From Lentisphaerota bacterium (lineage in GTDB: Bacteria > Verrucomicrobiota > Kiritimatiellia > RFP12 > UBA1067), in contig SUVZ01000030.1 of NCBI GenBank assembly GCA_015061765.1, forward strand, positions 1 to 17,443: a stretch of 17,443 nt of DNA, given 5' to 3'. Position 1 is the first letter of the stretch. Each line of letters starts with the position of its first letter. Positions 6,130 to 12,601 of this stretch are shown here, in pieces. A program made the translations under genes and the position numbers. The notes beneath the pieces were generated by a model that worked only from the letters and a program-made list of their open reading frames with translations, was not told the origin of the DNA and did not search any database.

Positions 6130-7056
6130 TCACTCGTAGAATGACATGGACGTCTTCTTGTACTCCTTTGCGGAAATGAGCATCACCGAATCCGACGGCG
6201 GCCGCTCAAGCGCCGCCAGGCGCGACTTCAACGTCTCAAACCCCGCCTCCGCCTCGTCCATGGACGCACAATGTATCATCGCATACAGGTTATACGGAAA
6301 CGCCTTGCATGCCGGACGCTCATAGCAATGCGTGACGGAATCCAGCTCCGCAAGCGCGCGTCCGGCCTCCACGACATTTCCGCCAATGCGGAAGCAGCAC
6401 ATGCCATTTGCGGAATAACCCGCCTTCCTGTGATTAAGAAGAAGTCCAATGCGCTTGAGACGCCCCTGACGGCGCCACATCTCAAGAATTGCAAGAAGAT
6501 CCCACTCCTTCACGCAGACCTTTTCCGCAATCGCTGAAAAGTAGTCGGAGCGCAACTCCGTCTCACCCTGAAGCGCACGGATAATCCTGCGCTCCGTCTC
6601 ATCCGGAAACGGCAGACTGTCCACCGTAGACTCTTCGGTGGCACGCGTCGCCGCCCCGAACATCACATCGACCTTGTAGCGCCTTACGGCAGGAAGCACA
6701 TGGAACGGAATATCCACTTTTGCAAGCGAAGCATCGAAACTTCCGGATGGAGCGCTCCACGTCCACCAGAGATTCGGGCATCCGGGCGCCTCACGCAGAT
6801 AGCAGTGTGTAACCTCCTTGCATCCAACTATAGCCAAAGCCGCGGCATCCGGTTCGGCAACCGTCGCACAGCACAGCGCCGATGTGTAGCCCAGTCTGCG
6901 CGCATCAAAGACCGCTCCGAATCTGCGAGCCGTGCCGTCTTTCAGCATTCTGGCGGCAAAGGCGACTAGTTCAGACTCGCCGCATCCAAGCTCACGCGAC
7001 AATTCCTCAAACGGACGTCGGGCAAGCGGTATTCCCCTCTGTAGCGCAGCAAGCAT
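6130..7056 (-). CDS. Fused AhbA-AhbB-type siroheme decarboxylase (AsnC-like fold)
   Basis: The 308-residue product contains two copies of the winged-helix plus AsnC-like ligand domain found in AhbA, AhbB and NirD/L/G/H. Half one has ARRFGAVFDARRLGYTS (43-59), VTHCYLRE (82-89) and NLWWTW. Half two has LKRIGLLLNHRKAGYSANGM (200-219), VTHCYERP (241-248) and FPYNLYAMIH (253-262). In the family the heterodimer removes two acetate side chains from siroheme to give 12,18-didecarboxysiroheme, in alternative haem or haem d1 synthesis. Here both subunits are on one chain. The histidine of the NHRKAG motif is kept only in the second half, as usual for AhbB. Many databases label such proteins Lrp/AsnC regulators. 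ATG at 7056, one base after the lptE stop, is preferred over a GTG at 7071. No other haem genes are in the window. Confidence 0.78.
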   Translation of the reverse strand: MLAALQRGIPLARRPFEELSRELGCGESELVAFAARMLKDGTARRFGAVFDARRLGYTSALCCATVAEPDAAALAIVGCKEVTHCYLREAPGCPNLWWTWSAPSGSFDASLAKVDIPFHVLPAVRRYKVDVMFGAATRATEESTVDSLPFPDETERRIIRALQGETELRSDYFSAIAEKVCVKEWDLLAILEMWRRQGRLKRIGLLLNHRKAGYSANGMCCFRIGGNVVEAGRALAELDSVTHCYERPACKAFPYNLYAMIHCASMDEAEAGFETLKSRLAALERPPSDSVMLISAKEYKKTSMSFYE

Positions 7057-7057
7057 C

Positions 7058-7609
7058 TTACTTCTGCACACCCTCTACGGCGCCGGTGCGCGTCCCCCCG
7101 TTGAACGGAAGCGCGACCGCTTCATTCACAATTTGACGCGCTATGTCCGCCGCAATCCTGAACGCGGCGTTTTTCTGGCCGGTGAGTAGATCGTCTTGGG
7201 TGAGGTAGGTGGTCTCACCCTTGATTTCCTTGCGCTCAAGAAGCACCTTGCCGTTCCTCTTGTCGACAAACGAAACGTCGGCGACAACAACATATCTGTA
7301 TTCCGACGCACGCATTCCCTGCCCGCGATCATAGGCGACACCTTGGCGTGACATGCTGCGCAGAACGCCCTGCACCTCTATGGCCGCATCTTCCGGACGC
7401 ACAATGCTGAACGATCCCTCCCGCTGGAATTCACGCAGCGTATACTGGGTGACGATCGGACCTATCTCCGAAACGGCTGTCATATTCTCGAACACGGGCA
7501 CCGAGACCTTGCGGTATTCTTCTGGGACTGTCGTGCCCCACTGATATCCGGCACAGCCCGAGAACAGCACTGTGGCAATCGATGCCACCGATAGCATCAG
7601 AGACTTCAT
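7058..7609 (-). CDS. LptE-like LPS-assembly lipoprotein
   Basis: The 183-residue product starts with a lipoprotein signal: a hydrophobic stretch and lipobox LFSGC (cysteine at residue 19), followed by GYQWG. YRKVSVPVFENMT, QYTLREFQREG, RPEDAAIEVQGVL and DVSFVDKRNGKVLLERKEI follow the LptE pattern, the lipoprotein that plugs the LptD barrel delivering LPS to the outer membrane. Length is close to the family norm. Its ATG overlaps the stop of the upstream BamD-like gene (ATGA). The C-terminal tail (FNGGTRTGAVEGVQK) is unremarkable. Sequence similarity in this family is low, so the assignment rests on lipobox, pattern and its position next to a BamD-like gene. Confidence 0.78.
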   Translation of the reverse strand: MKSLMLSVASIATVLFSGCAGYQWGTTVPEEYRKVSVPVFENMTAVSEIGPIVTQYTLREFQREGSFSIVRPEDAAIEVQGVLRSMSRQGVAYDRGQGMRASEYRYVVVADVSFVDKRNGKVLLERKEIKGETTYLTQDDLLTGQKNAAFRIAADIARQIVNEAVALPFNGGTRTGAVEGVQK

Positions 7610-8673
7610 TTCTGTTTTCCCTCGTTTCTTTCATCCTTGAGCTGCCCAATCCGCGCACTTGCCTCGTCCGCATGAGACGAATCGGGATACTCCTCAAGGA
7701 ACTTCTCATACGACGCGATGGCGGCATGGCGCGTACGCTGCCTGGTATCATAGAACTTCGCCCGCGTCCAAGCATCTTCGGCAAGATAATCGCTCAATTC
7801 CGAAAGCCAAGAACGCATCTCTTCGGCGTTAGGATGGCTGGGGTCGTTGCGCATGGCAAGCTTGAGATAGCTTTCCGTATCCTTGCAGCGAGGAAGATTG
7901 TACGCCAGACGGCGGACAAGCCACATCCGGGCCTTTGCCTCGCAATAGAGCGCGGTCCGCGCAGCAGCGGTTCCGGGATAGCGGCTGCGAAGCGTGGAAT
8001 ACACCTTGATCGCCTCCTCATGATCAGTATCCAACTCTCGCAACCCTGCGATCTTGAGCATTGCATCCGGAACATATGCTGCGCCGGGTGCACGGCGGAC
8101 AATGCGCTCATAGTTCTGGCGAAGCTCCCGGTTTCCGGTGAAGCTCATTCCGAGAAACACGCGGCGCGTGTCGTGAAGCAGATTTACAAGCCTGTACTGA
8201 GCCTCGACAACTTTCGCGTAAGGGCAGTCCTTGGGATAGAAATCAAGAAGATAGGAATACTCCTCATAGGCATCGGCATACTCCTCCAGACGGGACTCCA
8301 GCAGACTGGCCAGGCGGAACTGGGCCGCAGGGGCTTCGACTGAAGCAGGCCACTCACGCACAAGCGCATCGTAGGCCTCTGCGGCATCTTTGTATTCGCC
8401 TTCGGCCTCAAGGCCTTCCGCTATCCTGAACTGCTCCAGGGAAGTGGCGCCGTCAGGTGCGCCTATGCCAAACCATTCCGCCAACCACCCTTTATCCTTC
8501 TTTTCAGGAACCGGAAGATTGTCCAGCCCGTCAAAACCTGGATACTGGTCGGTGGCCCAGTGCGAATAGCCTCCCATGCCCGAACCTGCAACACGCTGAG
8601 GCGCGGCACAGACCTGAAGCACAGTCGCCGCCGACATCACGCCCACAACGACTCTATAGACTGTCCTGTTCAT
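7606..8673 (-). CDS. BamD-like outer-membrane assembly TPR protein
   Basis: The product is 355 residues with an N-terminal hydrophobic export signal (VYRVVVGVMSAATVLQVCA). About five TPR-like helical pairs follow, for example AEGLEAEGEYKDAAEAYDALVREWP, QFRLASLLESRLEEYADAYEEYSYLLDFYP and the C-terminal ASYEKFLEEYPDSSHADEASARIGQL. This matches the YfiO/BamD family, which supports insertion of barrel proteins by BamA. It is longer than E. coli BamD (about 245) and the LQVC sequence is only a poor lipobox, so it may be soluble in the periplasm rather than lipidated. ATG at 8673 is chosen because the extended reading to 8703 runs through the promoter. There is no Shine-Dalgarno sequence. First gene of the unit with lptE-like, ahb-like and hydrolase genes. 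Confidence 0.7.
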   Translation of the reverse strand: MNRTVYRVVVGVMSAATVLQVCAAPQRVAGSGMGGYSHWATDQYPGFDGLDNLPVPEKKDKGWLAEWFGIGAPDGATSLEQFRIAEGLEAEGEYKDAAEAYDALVREWPASVEAPAAQFRLASLLESRLEEYADAYEEYSYLLDFYPKDCPYAKVVEAQYRLVNLLHDTRRVFLGMSFTGNRELRQNYERIVRRAPGAAYVPDAMLKIAGLRELDTDHEEAIKVYSTLRSRYPGTAAARTALYCEAKARMWLVRRLAYNLPRCKDTESYLKLAMRNDPSHPNAEEMRSWLSELSDYLAEDAWTRAKFYDTRQRTRHAAIASYEKFLEEYPDSSHADEASARIGQLKDERNEGKQK

Positions 8674-8684
8674 TATTGTTCGGT

Positions 8685-8693
8685 ATTGTACCA
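8685..8693 (-). promoter_or_regulatory. Extended -10 promoter of the BamD-like operon
   Basis: TGG followed by TACAAT on the minus strand. A TTGTCC at 8710-8715 would be a weak -35 with a long 19-bp spacer. The expected transcription start is only about 5 nt before the ATG, which makes the message nearly leaderless. Confidence 0.5.
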
Positions 8694-8738
8694 TAATTCG
8701 CATTCATTGGGACAATGACGGCATTGCGTCAGGTTCCG

Positions 8739-9860
8739 CTATTTGCTGAAGAGGAACTCGACTACATCGCCATCCTTCATTTCGTACTCCTTGCCTTCGG
8801 GACGCAATGCCCCTGCGGCACGGGATCCGGCCACACCGCCGTTCTTCACATAGTCGTCATATGCGATGACCTCGGCGCGGATGAACCCCTTTTCGAAGTC
8901 CGTGTGGATTACGCCCGCGCACTGCGGAGCCTTCCAGCCGCGGCGGAAGGTCCACGCGCGAGCCTCTTTCGGCCCTGCCGTGAAATAGGACGCAAGACCG
9001 AGTGTGCTGTACGCAAGGTTGATCGTACGATCAAGGGAGGATTCCTCCAGCCCGTAACTCGCAAGGAACTCCTTTGATTCCTCTTCGGTAAGCCCGGCAA
9101 GATCCGCCTCCATCTGGGCGCACACCACAACCGTTTCGCACCCTTGCCTGGACGCGTATTCCTTGAGGGCCGTAACATGGGGATTGCCCTCGCCAGTGAC
9201 GTTGTCATCGGAGACGTTTGCGCAGTATATGACCTTCTTGTCCGTGAGGAAGTGCAGATCCTTGAGAACTGGAAGGATTGCGTCGCCCTCTGAGCGAGGG
9301 AAACTCCTTACTGGGTTGCCGTCCTCAAGATGCTTGAGGAGCGCAGCGCACGCCTCAGCCTCAGGACGCATCGGCGGTTTCGCCTGCGCCTCCTTCTTCA
9401 CGCGTTCATAGCGTTTGCGGAGCTGCTCCATGTCCGCAAGGATGAGCTCGGTCTCGATGACCTCGGCGTCATCCACCGGAGCAATGGGCGCAGACTTGTT
9501 GCCGCCCTCTTGGACATGGATGATGTCATCGTTCTCGAAACAGCGCACCACATGCAGAATCGCGTCGCACTCGCGGATGTTGGCGAGGAACTTGTTTCCG
9601 AGTCCCTCACCGCGGGAAGCACCCTTGACAAGACCTGCGATATCCGTGAACTCCACGGTCGCGCGGATGATCTGCGCCGGATTCACGATCTTCGCAAGCT
9701 CCTCGAGACGCGCATCCTGCACCTCCACGATTGCGGAGTTCGGCTCGATCGTACAGAACGGATAGTTCTCGGCTGCGGCCTGCTGCTTTTTCGTGAGCGC
9801 ATTGAACAGCGTGCTTTTGCCTACGTTCGGCAAACCTACGATTCCTACGGAAAGACTCAT
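8739..9860 (-). CDS. ychF: Ribosome-binding ATPase YchF (Obg family)
   Basis: The 373-residue product has full family length. The P-loop GLPNVGKST (9-17), the switch region [23 protein letters not shown] and the NVSD base-contact motif replacing NKxD are characteristic of YchF, which prefers ATP and binds the ribosome. A central coiled-coil insertion contains [18 protein letters not shown]. The last 90 residues form the TGS domain ([26 protein letters not shown], ending [16 protein letters not shown]). The ATG at 9860 has AAAGG about 10 nt upstream and its own extended -10 promoter. It appears monocistronic, with bamD-like transcription starting about 50 bp beyond its stop. Confidence 0.97.
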   Translation of the reverse strand: MSLSVGIVGLPNVGKSTLFNALTKKQQAAAENYPFCTIEPNSAIVEVQDARLEELAKIVNPAQIIRATVEFTDIAGLVKGASRGEGLGNKFLANIRECDAILHVVRCFENDDIIHVQEGGNKSAPIAPVDDAEVIETELILADMEQLRKRYERVKKEAQAKPPMRPEAEACAALLKHLEDGNPVRSFPRSEGDAILPVLKDLHFLTDKKVIYCANVSDDNVTGEGNPHVTALKEYASRQGCETVVVCAQMEADLAGLTEEESKEFLASYGLEESSLDRTINLAYSTLGLASYFTAGPKEARAWTFRRGWKAPQCAGVIHTDFEKGFIRAEVIAYDDYVKNGGVAGSRAAGALRPEGKEYEMKDGDVVEFLFSK

Positions 9861-9892
9861 GTTATGTCAACCTTTCAAATTCTGAAGCGCGT

Positions 9893-9901
9893 ATTATACC
9901 A
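9893..9901 (-). promoter_or_regulatory. Extended -10 promoter of ychF
   Basis: A perfect TATAAT (9893-9898) preceded by TGG on the minus strand, with no good -35. The leader is about 25 nt. The remaining gap up to the rnhC stop at 9992 holds only short dyads (GCGGC/GCCGC at 9941-9953) without a U tract, so no clear terminator for rnhC is seen. Confidence 0.6.
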
Positions 9902-9991
9902 CACCGGGATGGGTATCCACATCCGTCCATGGACAACTGCGCGGCAGAGCCGCCCGGATGGAAACCGCGGGAGTGAAGCCTGAACATGCCG

Positions 9992-11023
9992 TCAGGTCTT
10001 GGCGTTCTTTACGGCGGAAGTCACCTGACCTTCCGGCGGCAGATCGGCGCGGGAGAATCCGCATGCGGAAAGCACCTTGTCCGTAGTCTGGAAATGCGCC
10101 TTGCAGTGGTTCATGATCCATACAGGGCCGCTTCTCTTCACGCACGCCTCCGCAAGCTCCCGAATGCGCGGATCACTCGATCCCTTCGGAATCGCACCGA
10201 TCGGATTCTCGACGGTTGCCGCCTCAAGGCCATACTCTGGAAGCGCCTTTATAAGGTCTCGCAGGAAAAGCTCGCGCGCAACCACAGAAGCCGCCGCGAC
10301 AGCTATATCGCTTTCGGCCTTGTGGTGCTGATCGACAATGATCTTACGCCCACGCTCCTTCAATGCCCGCTTGACAACCGTCTCCGTAGGGGCGAACTGG
10401 TCAACCACCACCTTCGGACACGCCGTCTGCTTTTCAAGAAGAGCCTCGATGCATGTCCCGTGCGACCATGCGAGCAGACGGTTTATGTTCTTGATCTTGG
10501 CGTACAGGCGATTGTATGTCGCCGGACCTATCTTCACGACGGAATAGCGCTGTGGACCAAGCAGTTGACGCACCTTCGCGCCAACTGTGAGAACCGCCTT
10601 GTCGGACATCTGCTTGCAGTCCTTCACTCCCGCCTCGCGCAGTGCAGCCGCAAGCCTTTCGTCCACGTAACAGCACGCCGTCACAAGCGGACCGAAATAG
10701 TCGCCCTTCCCCGATTCGTCACTGCCGCCGTGAGGCTTGTCCCGATCCGGATCAAGCACCTCCTCGTATCCAAGCGCCGCCGCTCCGAGCACCTGCGGCT
10801 CCAGCACGAACAGCACGAAATCCTCAGCCTTGCCCCCCTGTATGCAGCATTTGCGCTTGCCGTGCTTCTCCTTGGCGTAAAGCGTGCAGTTGAAGCCGTC
10901 GCCTTCTATCGACATCAGGGAGTACGGCACCGAACGCTTTCTGTAGTTGCCGCCCTCCATGACGAGAAGCAGCATGTTCTGCTGTTCATCATCAAGCTCG
11001 TATGTGTATGTACTCTGCGCCAT
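9992..11023 (-). CDS. rnhC: Ribonuclease HIII
   Basis: The 343-residue product cleaves RNA in RNA-DNA hybrids. The N-terminal 80 residues form the TBP-like substrate-binding domain typical of RNase HIII. The catalytic domain begins at GSDESGKGDYFGP (100-112; D102 and E103). D208 lies in VVVDQFAP, and HHKAESDIAVAAASVVARE (233-251) carries the family's basic/acidic signature. GSESGKGD-type sequence and the N-terminal domain separate it from RNase HII. It follows pyrB by 28 nt without a promoter of its own that I can see, so it is probably cotranscribed. The 3' tail beyond CGFSRADLPPEGQ is short and low in conservation. Confidence 0.95.
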   Translation of the reverse strand: MAQSTYTYELDDEQQNMLLLVMEGGNYRKRSVPYSLMSIEGDGFNCTLYAKEKHGKRKCCIQGGKAEDFVLFVLEPQVLGAAALGYEEVLDPDRDKPHGGSDESGKGDYFGPLVTACCYVDERLAAALREAGVKDCKQMSDKAVLTVGAKVRQLLGPQRYSVVKIGPATYNRLYAKIKNINRLLAWSHGTCIEALLEKQTACPKVVVDQFAPTETVVKRALKERGRKIIVDQHHKAESDIAVAAASVVARELFLRDLIKALPEYGLEAATVENPIGAIPKGSSDPRIRELAEACVKRSGPVWIMNHCKAHFQTTDKVLSACGFSRADLPPEGQVTSAVKNAKT

Positions 11024-11051
11024 CTATGCAACGAACCCTTCCCCAGAGACC

Positions 11052-12128
11052 TCAGTATCCGCAGTTGAGTATACGGTCCTCCAGACCAAACGTGGCGGCG
11101 ATGAGCGCAGTGCGTATCCACATGCCGTTACGCATCTGCCGCCAATACATCGCGCGTGGATCGCGGTCGCAGCAGGTGGAGATCTCATCCCTGCGGGGAA
11201 GCGGATGCATGATGATGCCGTCCGGCCCAAGGCACGCCAACTCCTCGGCGCCAAACTTGAACCGCGAAGTGTCGATCCGGGCCGACTCGCCCGACGAACT
11301 ATCCCATTCATCTTGTATGCGAGTCATGTAGATGGCGTCCGAAACTTTAGTGGCGGCACGCAAATCATCGGTGATCTCGAACGAAACACCCTTCTTCTCA
11401 AGTATCGCCGTCACGTCGGACGGGACCTGAAGTTCCTTGGGAGCGACGAACATCTGCTTCACACCACTGAAATTCGTGAGCAGATAGCTGAGGGAACGAA
11501 CCGTACGGCCTCGAAGAAGGTCTCCGCAGAAGGTCACCGTGCGACCGTCAAGGCCACCCTTCGTCTCAAACGACCGGACAAGGGTGTAGATGTCAAGCAA
11601 CGCCTGTGTCGGATGCTGGTCCTTCCCTGAACCGGCATTCAGTATCGGGATGGGGCGGTCGCTGTTGGACAGCTCCCACGCCATCTTCTCCGCAAGCCCC
11701 TGCTCCGGGGAACGCATGATTATCATATCGAAATAGGAGCTGAAGGTGCGAATCGAATCCTCTCTGGACTCACCCTTGAACTCGGAGGATGTAGCCGCGT
11801 CGCGAACGGACCCAGTCGTCAAACCAAGGATCTGGCAGGCGGCAAGATGGGAAAGGAATGTACGAGAACTGGGTTGGGAAAAATAGAGCATGGCCCTCTT
11901 GTGCGGCAACGATGACTTGAGGAAGAGCGATCCTTCACGGGATTTCGCTATGAACCTGATGCGGTTCGAAAGAGTGACAAGCCTGTCCAGTAGAGGACGG
12001 TCAAACTGCTGTGCAAAAAGCGTATGATACGGCATGCTGTCGTCAACGGAACGCTCCAGATACGGACGCTTGTCCTCCAAGGCAAGAGCCTCGAACTTTT
12101 CCCACGCGATTTCAGTCAGTTTGGCCAT
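11052..12128 (-). CDS. pyrB: Aspartate carbamoyltransferase catalytic chain
   Basis: The 358-residue product catalyses carbamoyl phosphate plus aspartate to carbamoyl aspartate in pyrimidine synthesis. Motifs: FSQPSSRTFLS (83-93, the STRT carbamoyl-phosphate loop), SSEFKGES (114-121, the 80s loop with its lysine), NAGSGKDQHPTQALLD (164-179), GDLLRGRTVRSL (202-213) and MHPLPRRDEI (307-316). It is some 50 residues longer than E. coli PyrB, mainly by an N-terminal extension of about 30 residues. The position matching catalytic H134 is serine (MRSPEQG, 138-144). ATG at 12128 has AGGAG 8 nt upstream and a strong extended -10 just before. No pyrI is adjacent. The overall motif set makes ATCase much more likely than ornithine carbamoyltransferase. 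Confidence 0.92.
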   Translation of the reverse strand: MAKLTEIAWEKFEALALEDKRPYLERSVDDSMPYHTLFAQQFDRPLLDRLVTLSNRIRFIAKSREGSLFLKSSLPHKRAMLYFSQPSSRTFLSHLAACQILGLTTGSVRDAATSSEFKGESREDSIRTFSSYFDMIIMRSPEQGLAEKMAWELSNSDRPIPILNAGSGKDQHPTQALLDIYTLVRSFETKGGLDGRTVTFCGDLLRGRTVRSLSYLLTNFSGVKQMFVAPKELQVPSDVTAILEKKGVSFEITDDLRAATKVSDAIYMTRIQDEWDSSSGESARIDTSRFKFGAEELACLGPDGIIMHPLPRRDEISTCCDRDPRAMYWRQMRNGMWIRTALIAATFGLEDRILNCGY

Positions 12129-12153
12129 ACTCATTTCTCCTATCAAGACCGTA

Positions 12154-12162
12154 ATTATACCA
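12154..12162 (-). promoter_or_regulatory. Extended -10 promoter of pyrB
   Basis: TGG followed by a perfect TATAAT on the minus strand. At 17-bp spacing the -35 position reads TTCTTC, a poor match, and it coincides with the inverted repeat at 12173-12193. Confidence 0.65.
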
Positions 12163-12166
12163 TAAC

Positions 12167-12409
12167 TCAGCCGACGGAAGAAAGAATTCCGTCGCCCTGT
12201 CCACCTACCTCTGCGCTTGTACAACAGCTGATTGCATGAAACAGCGTGGTTTTGATGAGCGCAAGAATTGATCCGATGCGAATTCTCATTGCATTTTCAT
12301 AGATGTAGTCGCGCACCATCTCGTATTCAATGTTGACATTTTTCAGAATGCCGGCAGCGGGATACATATTGAGAATATGGTTCGGACTAATTCTTGTCAT
12401 CAGGTTCAT
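12167..12409 (-). other. Doubtful 80-codon ORF in the AT-rich pyrB-aconitase gap
   Basis: An ORF beginning MNLMTRISPNHILNMYPAAG and ending at the pyrB promoter region could be read, with a central part (EMVRDYIYENAMRIRIGSIL) that looks protein-like. It has no good ribosome site, matches no family I recognise, is AT-rich compared with its neighbours, and its last codons are made of the inverted repeat at 12173-12193. It could be a remnant of a degraded gene or chance. The gap 12163-12601 otherwise contains a direct repeat and a terminator. Confidence 0.2.
12173..12193. promoter_or_regulatory. Inverted repeat over the pyrB -35, possible operator
   Basis: GACGGAA and TTCCGTC (7 bp each) are separated by 7 bp. 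The centre, 12183, falls on the predicted -35 of pyrB. There is no U tract on either side, so a repressor or activator site is more likely than a terminator. The binding factor is unknown. Confidence 0.4.
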
Positions 12410-12455
12410 TCATCATAGAATTCGCTTTACCGTCTTTTGAGAATATGCTTCGGAC
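12369..12455. repeat. 19-bp direct repeat, two copies
   Basis: TTGAGAATATGSTTCGGAC occurs at 12369-12387 and 12437-12455, differing at one base (G or C) and spaced 68 bp apart. Sequence between and around the copies is not otherwise duplicated. It lies in the AT-rich gap between aconitase and pyrB. It could be left by a past duplication or insertion, or be a protein site. Confidence 0.5.
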
Positions 12456-12470
12456 AAGGATCACATATTC

Positions 12471-12512
12471 AAAAAGAGATAGCGCAGAAAACGCTATCTC
12501 AAAAAAAAAAAA
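12471..12512 (-). terminator. Rho-independent terminator after the aconitase gene
   Basis: Perfect 9-bp stem GAGATAGCG (12476-12484) and CGCTATCTC (12492-12500) with a 7-nt loop. On the minus strand it is followed by five U (12471-12475) and preceded by twelve U (A tract 12501-12512). It lies about 100 nt after the aconitase stop, so it should end that transcript before pyrB. On the plus strand the stem is followed by A, so it acts in one direction. Confidence 0.85.
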
Positions 12513-12601
12513 CGGATTCTTCAAAATCAGCGGCAGAACAAAATCGACGAGATCAGGTCTCACAATCCTTGATCTGTCGCGTGTCTAGCATTTCAATCTT
12601 A

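Noticed and set aside
6130..7056. Lrp/AsnC-type transcription regulator
   Set aside because: Both halves carry the RRFGA/KRIGL, CYLRE/CYERP and PYNLY motifs of siroheme decarboxylases, and the two-domain fusion is not a regulator layout.
9986..11068. 360-codon ORF on the plus strand
   Set aside because: Antisense to rnhC, whose catalytic motifs are clear; no recognisable domain and His/Arg-rich composition.
12476..12512. Bidirectional terminator
   Set aside because: Plus-strand transcripts would meet A after the stem, and no plus-strand gene ends here, so it serves only the minus strand.
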